Below, one piece after another: positions 37,739-45,779 of a stretch of 64,000 nt of DNA. The position numbers and the translations under genes are program-made. This DNA comes from Quadrisphaera setariae (GTDB lineage Bacteria; Actinomycetota; Actinomycetes; Actinomycetales; Quadrisphaeraceae). Where the stretch lies: contig NZ_VKAC01000003.1 of NCBI RefSeq assembly GCF_008041935.1, forward strand, positions 337,062-401,061, written 5' to 3'. The notes below the pieces were generated by a model that was not told the DNA's origin, searched no databases, and worked only from the letters and a program-made list of their open reading frames with translations. The first letter of the stretch is position 1. Each line of letters starts with the position of its first letter.

Positions 37739-38749
37739 GTGGTGACGATGCGAGACGTCGCTGACGCCGCCGGCGTGTCGGCGATGACCGTGTCCAACGT
37801 CCTGGCGGGGCGGAACGTCAGGTCCGAGACGCGCGAGCGCGTCCTGGCGGTGGTGGAGCAGACCGGCTACCGGGTCAACGTGGCGGCGCAGAACCTCCGC
37901 AGGCGCCGGACCGGGGTGGTCGGCCTCGCGGTGCACGAGCTCGACAGCCACTACTTCAGCATGCTGGCCGCGCGCCTGACCGCCCGGCTCGCTCGCGAGG
38001 GGCTGCGGCTCGTGGTCGAGCAGACAGGTGCCAGCCGCCAGGGCGAGCTCGCCGCGATCAGCGGGTCGCGCGTCAACGCCTACGACGGCCTGCTCCTGAG
38101 CGCCAGCGACCTGTCCGCCGAAGACGTCGCCGCCCTCGCCGGTGACCTCCCGGTGGTGATGCTGGGGGAGCGGCAGGACCTCCAGCGCTTCGACCACGTC
38201 GAGATGGCGAACACGGCGGGGGCCCGCGACGCGGCGCAGCTGCTGCTCGACCGGGGCTGCCGCCGGCTTGCGGCGGTCGGGCTCCCGCAGCCCGCGGCCG
38301 CCGACGGGTCGCGCCGCGATGCGTTCCGCCTGCGGGCGGCGGGCGTGGCCGCCGCCGTCGAGGGGAGCCCGGCGGCGCGGGTCCGCTTCCACGAGTCCGC
38401 CACCTACCGCGCTGCCGACGGGCTGCGGCTCACCCTCGAGGCCCTGCAGCTCGAGCCCAGGACGGACGGTCTGGTCTGCGCCACCGACACCCTCGCCCTC
38501 GGCGCCCTGCGCGGTCTCGCCGACGCGGGGCTGCGGGCGCCCGACGACGTGCAGGTGGTCGGCTTCGACGACGTCCCCGACGCCTCCACCAGCGTGCCGT
38601 CGCTGTCGACCGTCGCACCGGGGCACGACGAGATGGTCGACGCCGCAGCCCGCCTGCTCGTGCGGCGGATCGCGGACCGCGAGGCTCCTCCCGAGCACGT
38701 CATCGCCTCCCACCGGCTGGTGCTGCGGGAGTCGACCCGCCGGCCCTGA
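37739..38749 (+). CDS. LacI-family transcriptional regulator
   Basis: A 336-residue regulator: N-terminal HTH with hinge (MRDVADAAGVSAMTVSNVLAG, residues 4-24) and a periplasmic-binding-protein-like sugar domain (about 62-330, GLVCATDTLALGALRGLADA and VVGFDDVPDASTSVPSLSTV). GAGGAGG precedes the GTG. It converges on the broken GH4 gene, which was probably its target; the operator upstream of its own gene remains. Sugar specificity is unknown. Confidence 0.93.
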   Translation: MVTMRDVADAAGVSAMTVSNVLAGRNVRSETRERVLAVVEQTGYRVNVAAQNLRRRRTGVVGLAVHELDSHYFSMLAARLTARLAREGLRLVVEQTGASRQGELAAISGSRVNAYDGLLLSASDLSAEDVAALAGDLPVVMLGERQDLQRFDHVEMANTAGARDAAQLLLDRGCRRLAAVGLPQPAAADGSRRDAFRLRAAGVAAAVEGSPAARVRFHESATYRAADGLRLTLEALQLEPRTDGLVCATDTLALGALRGLADAGLRAPDDVQVVGFDDVPDASTSVPSLSTVAPGHDEMVDAAARLLVRRIADREAPPEHVIASHRLVLRESTRRP

Positions 38750-38776
38750 CGGCGGCAGCGCAGCAGCACCCGCGCG

Positions 38777-39673
38777 TCAGCGGGGACGCAGCGGCACCGG
38801 CAGCAGGTCGGCGTGCGCTGCCAGCAGCTCCTCGGTCATGGCGCGGGCCTGGTCGAGCGTGCACAGCGCGGCCGTCAGCGGGTCGAGCGCCACCGCGTGG
38901 TGGACGTGCTCGACGTCCCCGGTGAGCGCTGCGGCAACGGCGAGCTGCTGCACGCCGATGTTCGTCCTGTTGAGGGCTGCCAGCTGGGGCGGCACGGGCC
39001 CGGCAGCGGTCGGCTGCACACCACCGGAGTCCACCAGGCACGGCACCTCCACGCAGGCGTCGTCGGGCAGGTTGGAGATGAGCGGACCCCGGTTGGGCAC
39101 GTTGCCGTTGACCACCGCGGGCACCCCCGTGACGATGGCGTTGACGATGCTCGCGCCGTACTCCACCGACGGCACGAGCTCGGTCTTGAGGCGGGCCAGC
39201 TGCTCATCCAGCTCCCCGCCGACGTCGTGCGCGGCGCACACCTCGTAGTAGTCCCACCGCTGGGGGATGAAGCTCTCCACCATCTCCGGGTCCTTGCGGA
39301 AGTACGGCAGGTACTCCGAGGCGTGGTGGCTGCTCTCGGTCTGGAAGCAGCCGAACGCCGACATGATGGCGGTCCGGACCTGCTCGTTGCCGCCCTCGTA
39401 GGTGGACGCGGCGTCCGCCACACCGCTGTGGTCGCCGTCGTCCCCGGCGAGCTGGCCGGCGGCGCGGCCGGGCACGTGCCGGGCGGCCATCTCCGCCCGC
39501 AGGCGCGGGTAGAGGTCCTCGTGGCCCCGGCGGAAGCGCAGGACCCACGCCTGGTGGTCGATGCCCGCGCAGAGGTGGTCGACCTCGTCGTAGGGGACGT
39601 CGAGGGGACGCGCCAGCATGCGCGTGGTGCCCTGCACGCTGTGGCACAGCCCTACGGTGCGCAGGCCCTTCGC
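38777..39673 (-). pseudogene. 5'-truncated GH4 alpha-galactosidase/glucosidase
   Basis: The frame encodes the C-terminal two thirds of a family 4 glycosidase: LRTVGLCHSVQGT (metal Cys), HLCAGIDHQAWVLRF (metal His), FGCFQTESSHHASEYLPYF and VNGNVPNRGPLISNLPDDAC. Full enzymes are about 430-450 residues; about 298 codons remain. The N-terminal NAD-binding Rossmann half is missing; upstream of about 39673 the minus-strand frame is merely the antisense of an AraC-type gene. Without NAD binding it cannot be active. I interpret it as a deletion remnant joined directly to the AraC remnant. Confidence 0.8.
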
Positions 39674-39691
39674 GCTGCTGCCCCGCCCGAG

Positions 39692-40025
39692 CCGTCCACC
39701 GGCCGCGACCCCGTGGCCGACCTGGCGCGCTTCTGCGTCGAGCGCTTCCGCGACGGGGTCACCACCGCCGACGCCGCGGCGGCCGTCCACCTGAGCGCGC
39801 CGTACGCCACCACGCTCTTCCGCCGCCGGATGGGGGGTGACGCTGGGCGGGTACCTGCTCGGGTGCCGCCTGGCCGAGGCCCGCCGCCTCCTGCTCACCA
39901 CCGACGCGAGCACCGCGGACGTGGCCCACGCCGCCGGCTTCGGCTCGCAGAGCTCGTTCTACGACCACTTCACCCGCCAGACGGGCACCACACCGGCCGC
40001 CTACCGCCGCGGGCGTCAGCAGTAG
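39692..40025 (+). pseudogene. AraC-family regulator remnant, truncated and frameshifted
   Basis: Only the C-terminal double-HTH domain remains. The first frame reads VADLARFCVERFRDG up to TTLFRRRMG; the second frame continues VTLGGYLLGCRLAEARRLLL and GFGSQSSFYDHFTRQTGTTP to TAG at 40023-40025. The shift occurs at a run of six G (39832-39837); five G would restore the frame. The N-terminal sensor domain is absent. It probably once regulated the adjacent sugar locus. Whether the extra G is biological or a sequencing error is open, but the missing N terminus is not. Confidence 0.78.
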
Positions 40026-40375
40026 CGGGCCAGCACCTCCGCCTCGGCGTCCGCCTCGTCGGCGCGGTCGGCGCGTCCCGCGGAGCGCAGCTCCCGCGCC
40101 GCGCTCCGCCGCTCCTCGACCTCGCGCCGCAGTACGGCGAGCACGTCGTCCGGGGAGAGGCGCTTGCGCTCCACCTCCGTCGCGCCGACGCCGATCGCCG
40201 AGCCTGCGACGTGCTCGCTGGTCGAGGTCATCCCCATCGCGCCCTGGCCGTCGGGCGAGGGTTGCGCCTCGGCGTTGGCGACCGCCGCGAGGGCGCTCCG
40301 GAGGGCGGCCACGGCCACCCGGTCACGGGAGCGCATCGCCTCCCGCAGGTCGGTGCCGATCCGGTCCAGGAGCAC
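40016..40375 (-). CDS. GatB/YqeY domain protein
   Basis: A 119-residue protein of the YqeY family related to the tRNA-binding tail of GatB. Opening LLDRIGTDLREAMRSRDRVA and the middle KRLSPDDVLAVLRREVEER are typical; length is slightly short (about 150 usual). It may act with tRNA amidotransferase, though this is unproven. GTG 40375 follows CAGCCT by 6 nt. Its stop overlaps the AraC remnant's end, and its promoter abuts the kinase stub. Confidence 0.8.
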   Translation of the reverse strand: MLLDRIGTDLREAMRSRDRVAVAALRSALAAVANAEAQPSPDGQGAMGMTSTSEHVAGSAIGVGATEVERKRLSPDDVLAVLRREVEERRSAARELRSAGRADRADEADAEAEVLARYC

Positions 40376-40381
40376 GCGAGC

Positions 40382-40387
40382 AGGCTG
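40382..40387 (-). promoter_or_regulatory. -10 hexamer of the YqeY gene (leaderless)
   Basis: CAGCCT on the minus strand, then GCTCGC, then GTG 40375. Confidence 0.45.
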
Positions 40388-40400
40388 CCACGGACGGCGC

Positions 40401-40556
40401 GGCAGCGCGCAGCACCTCCCGCCGGATCCTGTCCTGGCTCACCACCGCGCAGGTGCCCTTCGGGAACCGCCGCTGCACGGCCCTGGCGACGGTGGTCTTC
40501 CCCGAGCCCGAGTTCCCCCGCAGGACGACGAGCGTGCCCGCGCTCCCCCCACCCAC
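40401..40556 (-). pseudogene. P-loop kinase stub
   Basis: About 52 codons with the start of an AAA/zeta-type small kinase: LVVLRGNSGSGKTTVARAVQ (Walker A), then CAVVSQDRIRREVLR. Similar kinases run to about 170-190 residues. After about residue 52 the frame turns into antisense of the YqeY promoter and gene, so the catalytic remainder is lost. The start lies 3 nt after the secreted-protein stop on the same strand, so it may still be transcribed. Confidence 0.65.
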
Positions 40557-40559
40557 GGG

Positions 40560-41396
40560 TCAGGAGACGGTCGCGGTCGCCCCGGCCGACTGCAGCGGCC
40601 GGCTGGTCGCGTCGCCGCGGGCGGAGGAGGTGTCCACCCACAGGTCGGCTGGACCGGTGTGGACGGCGGCTGCGCCACCACCCGTGGGCCTGTACTGCAC
40701 GGTCACCAGCTGGTCCGCGGGGCTGCACGGGTAGGTGGTGGGGCCCTGGGCCGCCCGAGGCGACGACTCGCCGTCCTGGAAGAGGGTGAAGACCACGCGC
40801 ACGCTGCCGGTGCACGCCGGCACCACCCAGCGCGCCGCGGCGCTGCCACCGTCGTGCCGCACGACGCCCTGGGTGTGGCGCGGCACCACGGCGGAGCCCT
40901 TGGGGAGTCCCTTCGCGCTGGCCACCGCCTTCGCGGTGGTGGAGGTGCTGCTCGTCTGGTCTCCTCCGGCAGCAGCTGAGGAGGTGGTCGTGGTCAGCAC
41001 CACCGGGCTCGTGGTGAGCACCGCCTGCGACGGGTCGGCGGGGCCGTAGCGCACCGTGACCGCCTGCGGCGCGGGCTGGCACGGGTAGGCGCGGAAGCCC
41101 TTGTCCTGCAGGTGCACCGACGGCGAGCCCCCAGCCCCTTGCTGGCGCAGCACGAACTCGGCGTAGACGGTTCCGCTGCACGCGGGGATGCTCCACTGGG
41201 CGCTGGCCGAGGTCGGTGCGGAGGCGTCGCCGGTGGCAGTGATGGTCACGACGCTGGTCAGCGAGGGCGCCACAGACGCGGCTGCCGGCAGCGAGGACGG
41301 GCCGCCGTGCGCCGAGGCGGCGGGCGCCAGCGCCACCGCCGCCGTCGCGAGCAGGGCTGAGGCGGCGAGGGGAGCCACGATGCGGGGAAGGGCCAT
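40560..41396 (-). CDS. Secreted protein with two repeated Cys-containing domains
   Basis: A 278-residue predicted secreted protein. Signal peptide: MALPRIVAPL, a hydrophobic Ala/Leu core, cleavage near PAASA-HG (about residue 30). Two similar units follow, each with a Cys pair: IPACSGTVYAEFVLRQQ ... YPCQPAPQAVTVRYGP and VPACTGSVRVVFTLFQD ... YPCSPADQLVTVQYRP, joined by a Thr/Ser/Ala linker. Each unit probably holds one disulfide. No family recognised. ATG 41396 follows CAGTCT by 6 nt, and residues further upstream would bury the signal peptide. Confidence 0.72.
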   Translation of the reverse strand: MALPRIVAPLAASALLATAAVALAPAASAHGGPSSLPAAASVAPSLTSVVTITATGDASAPTSASAQWSIPACSGTVYAEFVLRQQGAGGSPSVHLQDKGFRAYPCQPAPQAVTVRYGPADPSQAVLTTSPVVLTTTTSSAAAGGDQTSSTSTTAKAVASAKGLPKGSAVVPRHTQGVVRHDGGSAAARWVVPACTGSVRVVFTLFQDGESSPRAAQGPTTYPCSPADQLVTVQYRPTGGGAAAVHTGPADLWVDTSSARGDATSRPLQSAGATATVS

Positions 41397-41402
41397 CCGG
41401 TG

Positions 41403-41408
41403 AGACTG
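41403..41408 (-). promoter_or_regulatory. -10 hexamer of the secreted-protein gene (leaderless)
   Basis: CAGTCT on the minus strand, then CACCGG, then ATG 41396. Confidence 0.45.
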
Positions 41409-41502
41409 GTCCTGCAGGTGGTGCCGCAGCAACCCACGTGACCACCTCCTTGCCGTGCCTGGGGCGGACGCCGCCGACGCGCTCCCGAGCGAGGCTGCTG
41501 GG

Positions 41503-41508
41503 TACGGT
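41503..41508 (+). promoter_or_regulatory. -10 hexamer of the GNAT gene (leaderless)
   Basis: TACGGT, then GCGGCG, then GTG 41515; it decides the start against an upstream in-frame codon at 41455. Confidence 0.55.
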
Positions 41509-41514
41509 GCGGCG

Positions 41515-42033
41515 GTGTCCGAGGTACCCACCGTGACCCTGCGAGCGCGCACCGAAGCGGACCGTGACGTCCTCTACAGCATCGCTTCCGACCTCAGCAC
41601 CTGGGAGGAGCGCGACCCGAGCGCCCCCGGGCCGGTGCCGCGCCAGCGGTACGACGCGCAGGCGAACGCCTCCGCCACCAGCTACCGCGACGACGTCTTC
41701 TTCGTCATCGACGTCGACGGGCGCCCCGCGGGCAGCGCGACCCTCTTCGCCTTCGACACCCTGGCGCGCCACGCCGAGGCGGGCATCAGCCTTGCCGACG
41801 GCTTCCGCGGGCGCGGCGTCGGCACCGAGGCGCTGCGCCAGCTGGTCGACTTCGGCTTCACCCGGCGCAACCTGCGGCGCATCCACCTGCAGGCCATCGC
41901 CTCGAACGCTGGGGCGCTGCGCGCCTACGCCAAGGTCGGCTTCGTGGAAGAAGGACGACGACGCCAGCACGCCTGGGTGCGAGGCGGCTACGAGGACGTC
42001 GTGCTCATGGGCCTGCTGCGCGACGAGCGCTGA
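41515..42033 (+). CDS. GNAT N-acetyltransferase, RimJ/RimL type
   Basis: A 172-residue acetyltransferase: VTLRARTEADRDVLYSIASD opening, FFVIDVDGRPAGSATLFAFD strands, then AEAGISLADGFRGRGVGTEA (acetyl-CoA loop G-R-G-V-G-T), and IASNAGALRAYAKVGFVEEG, the classic N-x-x-(A)-x-x-x-Y-x-K-x-GF ending. Targets may be protein N termini or small amines. Followed by a 24-bp hairpin shared with the convergent Asp23 pair. Confidence 0.88.
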   Translation: MSEVPTVTLRARTEADRDVLYSIASDLSTWEERDPSAPGPVPRQRYDAQANASATSYRDDVFFVIDVDGRPAGSATLFAFDTLARHAEAGISLADGFRGRGVGTEALRQLVDFGFTRRNLRRIHLQAIASNAGALRAYAKVGFVEEGRRRQHAWVRGGYEDVVLMGLLRDER

Positions 42034-42214
42034 GCAGGTCCGGCGGCGACAGCACGGCGTCCAGGTCCGCCGAAGCGGTGACCACCGCCGAGGAGTCTGG
42101 TCGGAGCGCTGCGCCAGGTGGTCCGGCTGCAGCGTCGCGGTGCTGGCGGTGTGGAGATCCCATCAGCCGAAGGGATCTCGTCCGAGTCGGTCTGGGGGCT
42201 CAGAGACCCCCGGG

Positions 42215-42264
42215 GGCGCCGGTAGCGGGCGGGTCGCCACGGCGACCCGCCCGCTACCGGCGCC
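42215..42264. terminator. 24-bp perfect hairpin between GNAT and Asp23 genes
   Basis: Left arm 42215-42238 and right arm 42241-42264 are exact inverses with a 2-nt centre. It lies between convergent genes and probably ends both. The 256-bp gap contains nothing else I can name. Confidence 0.7.
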
Positions 42265-42289
42265 ACAGCCGGTGGTGGGAACGGCGCGC

Positions 42290-42631
42290 TCAGCGCGCCA
42301 GCACGTCCTCCACGTGGACGTTGACCGGCTGGGGCACAGAGGCCCCGAGACCGGCGACGGCGTCGTGCACCGCTCGCGCGGTGGCGCGGACGTCGACGCC
42401 GTATCGGACGGCCACGTGCACCTCGGTGCCGGTCGGTCGCAGGGCCACACCGTCGATCCGCCGTCCGGGGAGCAGCGTCGCCGCAGAACCGGCAGGGCCG
42501 GCGCTGAGGCTCGCGACGCCGGGGACGCGGAGCACCGTCTCCACCACCGCCTCGACCGCTGTGACCTCGTCGGCCGGATCAGGAGCGGTCACCGGCGTCG
42601 CCCCGGGAGTCGGGGCGGCAGAGGGGCTCAC
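42290..42631 (-). CDS. Asp23/Gls24-related protein, 113 aa
   Basis: A divergent Asp23-like domain: VVETVLRVPGVASLSAGPAG, VHVAVRYGVDVRATARAVHD and VNVHVEDVLAR correspond to the strands and helices of the family. A Pro/Ala-rich stretch covers the first 20 residues. Its start overlaps the stop of the larger Asp23 gene by 4 nt. Probably an accessory partner of that protein in the envelope-stress system. Confidence 0.7.
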   Translation of the reverse strand: MSPSAAPTPGATPVTAPDPADEVTAVEAVVETVLRVPGVASLSAGPAGSAATLLPGRRIDGVALRPTGTEVHVAVRYGVDVRATARAVHDAVAGLGASVPQPVNVHVEDVLAR

Positions 42632-43080
42632 TGGACGCGAGCGGGCTTGGCGGGGGCCTCGTGCTCGTCGTCGTCCGAGGGGATGTGGACGTCGGCGACG
42701 TCGATGTTGACCTCCGTGACCTGCAGGCCGGTCATCCGCTCGACCGAGGAGACCACGTTGCGGCGCACGCCGGCGGCGAGGTCGGCGATGGAGACGCCGT
42801 ACTCGGCGATGAGGTTGATGTCGACGGCGGCCTGCTTCTCGCCGACCTCCACCGACACGCCCTGGGAGTGGTTGGTGGTGGCACCCGGGATGCGCTCGCG
42901 CAGGGCACCGATGGCGCGGGCAGCGCCGCCACCGAGGGCGTAGACGCCGTTGACCTCGTTCGCGGCGATACCGGCGATCTTCGACACGACGGTGTCAGCG
43001 ATGGTGGTGTGGCCCTGGGACGTGGTGAGCGCACCCGGCTTGGTCGAAGCAACGGCGGTGCTGGTGGTGGTCTGGGACAT
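42628..43080 (-). CDS. Asp23/Gls24 family envelope stress protein
   Basis: A 150-residue Asp23 protein: TIADTVVSKIAGIAANEVNG, VYALGG, VDINLIAEYGVSIADLAAGV, and VTEVNIDVADVHIP are the domain signatures. Family members gather at the membrane and respond to cell-wall or alkaline stress. GGGAAGGACGGAACCCC precedes the ATG, so this gene has a normal leader of up to 150 nt. A perfect CRP-type site lies 134 bp upstream. First of a two-gene operon. Confidence 0.9.
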   Translation of the reverse strand: MSQTTTSTAVASTKPGALTTSQGHTTIADTVVSKIAGIAANEVNGVYALGGGAARAIGALRERIPGATTNHSQGVSVEVGEKQAAVDINLIAEYGVSIADLAAGVRRNVVSSVERMTGLQVTEVNIDVADVHIPSDDDEHEAPAKPARVQ

Positions 43081-43213
43081 GGGGTTCCGTCCTTCCCTCT
43101 GCCGGCCTGTCGGCCGGTCCTCGTCGGGCTCGTGCGTCGTCCTCCGGGCTGTGCCCGAAGTGCGCGACATGAGGTGGGAGTCAGGGAGTCCCGGAACGTC
43201 ACGGTCGATCCAC

Positions 43214-43229
43214 TGTGACCTGGGTCACA
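43214..43229. promoter_or_regulatory. CRP/GlxR-type binding site
   Basis: TGTGA-CCTGGG-TCACA, a perfect match to the CRP consensus TGTGA-N6-TCACA. It is part of a 10-bp-arm dyad (43211-43220 with 43223-43232). It stands between the tRNA(CAU) 3' end and the Asp23 operon. The dyad could also act as a terminator hairpin for the tRNA. Confidence 0.5.
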
Positions 43230-43230
43230 G

Positions 43231-43304
43231 TGCCGCAGGTGGGGCTCGAACCCACGACCCAGGGATTATGAGTCCCCTGCTCTGACCGGCTGAGCTACTG
43301 CGGC
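43231..43304 (-). tRNA. tRNA with CAU anticodon (Met, elongator-like)
   Basis: A 74-nt cloverleaf: acceptor GCCGCAG/CTGCGGC, D-arm TAGCTCAGCCGGTCAGAGCA, anticodon loop CTCATAA, T-arm GTGGGTTCGAGCCCCAC, discriminator A. CCA is not encoded. The body looks like elongator Met; a CAU tRNA-Ile with lysidine cannot be fully excluded. Confidence 0.92.
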
Positions 43305-43354
43305 GTGCGCGCCCGATGCTGCCAGACGCGGGCGGGCGGCTGGTGACGGCGCCG

Positions 43355-44689
43355 TCAGAGCCCGCGCGCCACGGCGGCCGCGGCCGCCAGCCACGCCCTC
43401 TGCGTCGCGGGGCGCAGGAGGTCGTGGCGCAGCTGGCCGTCCACCAGGGCGGGGTCGAACGGCACCGTGACCACCTGGTGGGCGAGGGCGCCGAAGCCCT
43501 CCACCACGCGCTGGACGTCGGCGGCGGTGGCCTTGGGGTCGGCCTGGGTGACCACCACCACGGCCGAGGCCGCGAGCTGGGCCGAGCGCTCGTCGCGAGC
43601 GGCGAGGGCCTCCAGCAGCAGCGCGCCGGCCTCGGCGTGGTCGTCGCGGGTGGTCGTGGGCACCACCAGCTGGTCGCTGTGCTCGACCATGCGCAGCCAG
43701 GTGGGGTCTGACTCGTCGTTGCCGGAGTCGATGAGGATCATCCGGTAGTACTTGCACGCCAGCTCGTGCACGGCGTCGACGTCGTGCGGGGTCACGCGCT
43801 GCTCGCTGGCCAGCGCCAGCGGCTGCGAGCGCAGCACGTCGTAGCGGTCCGCGCGCTGGTGGTGCACGTAGCGGGCGAGGTCGGCCGCGCGGGCGCCGGT
43901 GCCGAGCAGGTGCTGCACCCGGGGGAGCAGGTCCATCGACGTCGCGTCGTGCCGCGCCTGCTCGGTGCGCCACCCGAGCGTGCCGCGGGTCTGGTTGTTC
44001 TCCCACGCCAGCACGCCCGCGCCTCCGTGGCGCGCGAACGTGGCCGCGAGCATCGCCGTCGTCGGGGTCTTCCCGGCCCCTCCCTTGGCGTTGACCACGG
44101 CGATGGTGCGCGGGCCCACCCAGTGCTGGGAGACCGTCGCGGCGTCAGCGCGTCCGCTGCGCTCCGCCTCGTCGGGGGCGAGGCGCAGGCCGAAGTGGTT
44201 CAGCGCCCCTCGCCAGCCCTCCCGAGCGGACAGCTCCTGCTGCTGGTCGCGCAGGAAGGACTGGCGGCCCTCGGGGTAGTCGTAGCCCCAGGGGCGGTGG
44301 CCGGCCGGAGGGCTGCTGGTGGCTGCGGCGGCGTCGGGCTGGTGCGTGGCGGTGGACACGGGAGCTGCCTCCGGGAGGGTCTCGACGTCGGGTCCGGCGG
44401 GGGAGGGGGACGTGCGGCGGTCCGCGCGCCCGGTGGAGCGGCTGTCGGGCCGCACCGCACCGCTGGGGTCGACCACGACGGCGCTCCAGCTCGACCCACA
44501 TCTCGTGAGCACGCGCACCGGCTTCCCGAGGGCTGCGGCGCGCTCCGCGACCAGCGCGGTGACCACCTCGGCGACCTCCGCCTGCGGGACGGCGCTCAGC
44601 ACCTGCACCGCGCCGCCCACCGTCACCTCGGAGGTGCCGTCGGGCCTTTCCACCACGAGCACCTGCTCGGCCTCGTTCACGTGCACCAC
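43355..44689 (-). CDS. ParA/MinD-like ATPase
   Basis: A 444-residue P-loop ATPase. An N-terminal domain of about 90 residues (VHVNEAEQVLVVERPDGTSE) is followed by a Pro/Ala-rich linker and a C-terminal ParA/MinD domain with IAVVNAKGGAGKTPTTAM (deviant Walker A), ILIDSGNDESDPTWL in place of Walker B and VVVVTQADPKATAADVQRVV. No ParB or parS is beside it, so a role in chromosome segregation is unproven; such orphan ATPases also occur near secretion loci. The start GTG 44689 is chosen because TACAGT lies about 60 nt upstream and AGGCGGA before it; an in-frame GTG at 44926 is the alternative. Confidence 0.75.
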   Translation of the reverse strand: MVHVNEAEQVLVVERPDGTSEVTVGGAVQVLSAVPQAEVAEVVTALVAERAAALGKPVRVLTRCGSSWSAVVVDPSGAVRPDSRSTGRADRRTSPSPAGPDVETLPEAAPVSTATHQPDAAAATSSPPAGHRPWGYDYPEGRQSFLRDQQQELSAREGWRGALNHFGLRLAPDEAERSGRADAATVSQHWVGPRTIAVVNAKGGAGKTPTTAMLAATFARHGGAGVLAWENNQTRGTLGWRTEQARHDATSMDLLPRVQHLLGTGARAADLARYVHHQRADRYDVLRSQPLALASEQRVTPHDVDAVHELACKYYRMILIDSGNDESDPTWLRMVEHSDQLVVPTTTRDDHAEAGALLLEALAARDERSAQLAASAVVVVTQADPKATAADVQRVVEGFGALAHQVVTVPFDPALVDGQLRHDLLRPATQRAWLAAAAAVARGL

Positions 44690-45155
44690 GTCGTCAGGTC
44701 CGCCTCTCGCGCTCGGCCGGGGCGCGCGTGACCCGACCGGTGGACGGCCGGAACTGTAGGGGAGATCGTCGGGTTCGTCCGATCTGCGCAGTCCGGGAGC
44801 TGCAGGGACATCCGTGAGGGTGACCAGGGGGACCGTGCGTGCTCGAGGAGTCACCCAGCGGTGACGTGGTCCGGGCAGGTCTGACGCGTCGCCTGCTGTG
44901 GGAGGTCCCTCGGACGGCGCCGCCACCGACCTCCGCGCTGGGCGACGCCGGGCGCACGGGCGCGTCGGGCTGGGAGGCCGAGCAGCGCACCCGCTCCGCG
45001 AACGACCGGCGGGCCATCACGCGAGAGCTGGGCCGGCAGGAGGACACCGCTGACGCAGCCACCTGGTCGCCGCTGTGGAGGGGGTACCAGCTGCGGGTGC
45101 CCCGGCGAGCCGGTACCGGTGGGCTGATGAACGTTCAGGAGCCCTGGAGGATGGG
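44690..45155. other. Region between ParA-like gene and tRNA-Asn
   Basis: If the ParA-like gene starts at 44689, this 466-bp stretch has no gene I can support. It holds the -10-like TACAGT (minus strand, about 44752-44757). If the gene starts at 44926, the first half is its N terminus, a Pro/Arg-rich extension of 79 residues. Confidence 0.4.
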
Positions 45156-45228
45156 CTCCCGCACTTGGACTCGAACCAAGAACCTGCCGGTTAACAGCCG
45201 GCTGCTCTGCCAATTGAGCTATGCGGGA
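45156..45228 (-). tRNA. tRNA-Asn (GUU)
   Basis: A 73-nt cloverleaf: acceptor TCCCGCA/TGCGGGA, D-arm TAGCTCAATTGGCAGAGCA, anticodon loop CTGTTAA, T-arm TTGGTTCGAGTCCAA, discriminator G. CCA is not encoded. Confidence 0.95.
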
Positions 45229-45300
45229 TGGGACGCGCCATCGGCGGCGTCGGATGACGACACTACCAGGCGCCTCGGTGGTTCGTGGGAGGTCGCCGCT

Positions 45301-45693
45301 TCACCAGTCGGGGCGTCGTCGCAGGGCCTTGGTGGAGCTGCGCGACTGCTTGGCCTCCGTCCGGCGCCGCCGCGCCCCCGCGGAGATCCGCGTCGGCCGG
45401 CGCGCCGGCGCCGGGGGAGCGGCGGCCGACGCGACCAGCGCCGCGATCCGGTCGCGCGCCGCAGAGCGGTTGCGCCGCTGCTGGCGGTGCTGGGCGGCGG
45501 CGACCGTGAGCACGCCGTCCACCAGGCGTCCCTCCAGGGCCAGCAGGAGCCGCTCGCGCAGCGGCTCGTCCAGCACGCGCGAACCCGCCACGTCCCAGGA
45601 CAGCTCCACGCGCGAGTCCGCGGTGTTCACACCCTGCCCGCCGGGGCCCGAGGAGCGCGAGAAGCGCCACCGCAGCTCCTCAGCGGGCAGCAC
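45301..45693 (-). CDS. arfB: ArfB-like peptidyl-tRNA hydrolase (GGQ ribosome rescue factor)
   Basis: A protein of at least 130 residues with FSRSSGPGGQGVNTADSRVE, the GGQ motif that hydrolyses peptidyl-tRNA on stalled ribosomes, and a basic C-terminal tail (RRRTEAKQSRSSTKALRRR) for the mRNA channel. The GTG at 45693 gives a protein whose N terminus is about 10 residues shorter than relatives. The frame stays open for 30 more codons, to a CTG overlapping the upstream TGA, without ATG, GTG or TTG; a non-standard start is possible. Confidence 0.85.
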   Translation of the reverse strand: MLPAEELRWRFSRSSGPGGQGVNTADSRVELSWDVAGSRVLDEPLRERLLLALEGRLVDGVLTVAAAQHRQQRRNRSAARDRIAALVASAAAPPAPARRPTRISAGARRRRTEAKQSRSSTKALRRRPDW

Positions 45694-45779
45694 GAGCCGG
45701 CCCGCCGCCCGGCCGGAGCGTCCGGTCAGTGTGACGACGAGCGGTCCCTCGGGGCGGTCCGAGGGGTGGTCGGCGGCGG

